8,173 bases of DNA from Cyanobacteria bacterium T3Sed10_376R1m (lineage in GTDB: Bacteria > Cyanobacteriota > Cyanobacteriia > Cyanobacteriales > Cyanobacteriaceae), in contig PXEJ01000222.1 in NCBI GenBank assembly GCA_003566215.1, forward strand, positions 1 to 8,173, given 5' to 3'. Below, one piece after another: positions 5,964 to 8,173 of this stretch. Position 1 is the stretch's first letter. Every line of letters begins with the position of its first letter. The notes under the pieces were generated by a model. It searched no databases, was not told where the DNA came from, and saw only the letters and a program-made list of their open reading frames with translations. A program made the position numbers and the translations under genes.

Positions 5964-7337
5964 ATGAGTTGGCACGAAGTCGGATTTCGGTTATTAGCAA
6001 TTTTTTTTCTGATCGCTATTAATGCTTTTTTTGTGACAGGAGAATTTGCCATTGTTTCAGTAAGGCGATCGCGTATTAACCATTTAGTACTAGAAGGGGA
6101 CATTCCCTCAAAAACCGTTCAATCCTTACAAAAAAGTTTAGACAGACTACTCTCTACCACTCAACTAGGAATCACCCTTTCTAGCCTAGCCTTGGGATGG
6201 ATTGGAGAAGGAACCATGGCAAAATCTTTACAATCATTAATTTTAGTTTTGCCCCTTCCCGAAAGTATAGTCCAAACTCTCATTCACTCCGTATCCATTC
6301 CCATCTCATTTATATTGCTAGTTTACCTGCAAATTGTTTTGGGGGAACTATGTCCCAAATCCTTTTCCCTCCTATACGCCGAAGGATTAGCCAGATTTTT
6401 AGCCCCTCCCATTAGAGTAATTGGTATAATCTTCAAACCCTTCATCGACATTCTTAACGAATCCACCAGATTTTTATTAAGATTAGTGGGAGCAGAATAT
6501 ACAGGTCAAGGATGGTATAAACAAGTTACCCCCGAAGAATTACAACTAATCATCCGTACCGAAAGAGAATCATCAGGATTAGAAGCCGAAGAAAGAGAGC
6601 TACTAAGTAACGTCTTTGAATTTGGAGACGTAGAAGCCATGGAAATCATGACCCCTAGAGTTAGCATCAATCCCCTAAGCCTAGACTGTACTTATCAAGA
6701 ATTATTAACTGAAATCGCTCAAACTGGGCATTCTCGTTATCCCATCATCGGCGACTCCCTTGACGACATCAGGGGCATACTTAACCTCAAAGATTGTATT
6801 TCTTTTTTAGGAAAAAATACCCAAGAATCTAGCCTAGAAAATGACGATGATAAAATTAATTTACTTACTCGAAAGCTAGATAAATCCATTGAAGATTTAA
6901 TCAAGCCCGTTAAGTTTTTATCAGAATCAACCCTTTTAAGTGAATTATTACGAACCATGCAACAGGCAAGGTTGAAAATGGTAATAATCGTAGATGAATA
7001 TGGAGGCACATCTGGATTAGTTACCATGCAAGATTTAGTTAATGAAATTCTTGGTTGTGACGAAAAAACCGCCAAGAATGAAGAATCGACAGTAACAGTA
7101 ATCGATGAACAAAACTTCTTGGTTTCCGCACAAATTAACTTAGATGAATTGAATGATTTATTAGATTTTAATTTACCTTTGACCGAAGACTATAATACCC
7201 TTGGAGGCTTTTTAATTTACCAATGGCAAAAAATACCTTCTCAAGATGAAGTTTTTCGATTTGATGAACTCATTTTTACCATTGCGGATATGGATGGGCC
7301 TAGAATTAACAAAATCAAAATTACCGTAAAACTTTAA
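5964..7337 (+). CDS. CNNM/CorC (HlyC-type) membrane transport protein with CBS pair
   Basis: Encodes 457 residues in the standard order for this family. The DUF21/CNNM membrane domain covers about 1-180, with hydrophobic segments near 8-30, 66-82, 101-126 and 142-164; it includes NAFFVTGEFAIVSVRRSRI (20-38) and the GELCPK motif (127-132). A CBS-domain pair follows (about 225-365) with EIMTPR (227-232), SRYPI (257-261) and VDEYGGTSGLVT (343-354). The C-terminal CorC/HlyC domain spans about 376-455 and contains LGGFL (413-417). Characterised relatives move or regulate Mg2+, or in some cases Co2+ or Na+; older databases label them 'hemolysin', which is usually misleading. The CBS pair usually senses adenine nucleotides. 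No Shine-Dalgarno sequence precedes the ATG. The substrate cannot be read from the sequence. Confidence 0.93.
   Translation: MSWHEVGFRLLAIFFLIAINAFFVTGEFAIVSVRRSRINHLVLEGDIPSKTVQSLQKSLDRLLSTTQLGITLSSLALGWIGEGTMAKSLQSLILVLPLPESIVQTLIHSVSIPISFILLVYLQIVLGELCPKSFSLLYAEGLARFLAPPIRVIGIIFKPFIDILNESTRFLLRLVGAEYTGQGWYKQVTPEELQLIIRTERESSGLEAEERELLSNVFEFGDVEAMEIMTPRVSINPLSLDCTYQELLTEIAQTGHSRYPIIGDSLDDIRGILNLKDCISFLGKNTQESSLENDDDKINLLTRKLDKSIEDLIKPVKFLSESTLLSELLRTMQQARLKMVIIVDEYGGTSGLVTMQDLVNEILGCDEKTAKNEESTVTVIDEQNFLVSAQINLDELNDLLDFNLPLTEDYNTLGGFLIYQWQKIPSQDEVFRFDELIFTIADMDGPRINKIKITVKL
6065..6072. repeat. HIP1 octamer in the CNNM-type gene
   Basis: GCGATCGC lies in the codons for the conserved arginine pair after the first membrane segment (VSVRRSRI). 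It shows that the element is tolerated even in conserved coding sequence. Confidence 0.85.
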
Positions 7338-7364
7338 ATATTATTACCATTGCCCACCTAAAGC

Positions 7365-7390
7365 AAAAATCATCGCTAAATTCAGCAATG
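7365..7390 (-). terminator. Probable terminator of the GDP-fucose synthase gene
   Basis: Read on the minus strand, CATTGCT (7390-7384) pairs with AGCGATG (7377-7371) around a 6-base loop, and a T5 tract follows (7369-7365, after one A). The single non-Watson-Crick position is a G-U wobble in minus-strand RNA but would be an A-C mismatch in plus-strand RNA, so the hairpin favours the minus strand. It lies 13 to 35 bases past the stop codon at 7404. Confidence 0.55.
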
Positions 7391-7403
7391 CCAATAAAAT
7401 ACC

Positions 7404-8173
<770 letters not shown>

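Noticed and set aside
6737..7075. Minus-strand open frame of 112 codons over the CNNM-type gene
   Set aside because: It is opposite the CBS-pair coding sequence and its translation shows no family features; a shadow frame.

Overview
The window looks like a chromosomal segment of a low-GC cyanobacterium. Three things point there: four copies of the octamer GCGATCGC (the HIP1 element, abundant in many cyanobacterial genomes), a pilM-pilN-pilO cluster in which no pilP follows before the window ends, and protein motifs in LipB, CobM and the fucose synthase that fit cyanobacterial homologues. AT-rich intergenic DNA and TTA/ATT/AAA-rich codon use suggest something near Cyanobacterium or Geminocystis; that genus-level guess is inference only.

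Layout, left to right. Positions 73-2799 (minus strand) hold a tight operon, pilM then pilN then pilO, with gaps of 2 and 19 bases. It encodes the cytoplasmic and inner-membrane alignment complex of the type IV pilus. Positions 1-72 lie downstream of pilO and show no gene; pilQ would be the expected next gene outside the window. An AT-rich, T-tract-laden divergent intergenic region (2800-3014) separates pilM from lipB (plus), the octanoyltransferase of lipoate synthesis. The 225-base gap after lipB contains an apparently undescribed ~100 bp fold-back element and then the likely control region of a CobW/COG0523 metallochaperone GTPase with a histidine-rich loop (plus, 3897-4946). This gene converges on cobM (minus, 5018-5782), precorrin-4 C11-methyltransferase of cobalamin synthesis, across a short terminator-like region. 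Divergent from cobM across 181 bases is a CNNM/CorC-type membrane protein (plus, 5964-7337). It converges on a GDP-L-fucose synthase-like gene (minus, 7404 to beyond the right edge) whose N-terminus is cut off by the window end.

The genes form one clear functional unit (the pilus operon). There is one suggestive pairing, a possible metal chaperone next to a cobalamin (cobalt) biosynthesis gene, and the rest are independent housekeeping or envelope genes. I found no CRISPR array, tRNA, rRNA, transposase, phage gene or defence system. The items most worth a second look are the fold-back element at 3700-3800, the repeat-encoded His/Asp metal-binding loop, the dyads upstream of the metal-related genes, and a hydrophobic in-frame stretch immediately beyond the amber stop of the fucose synthase gene. 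No intergenic stretch exceeds 300 bases.
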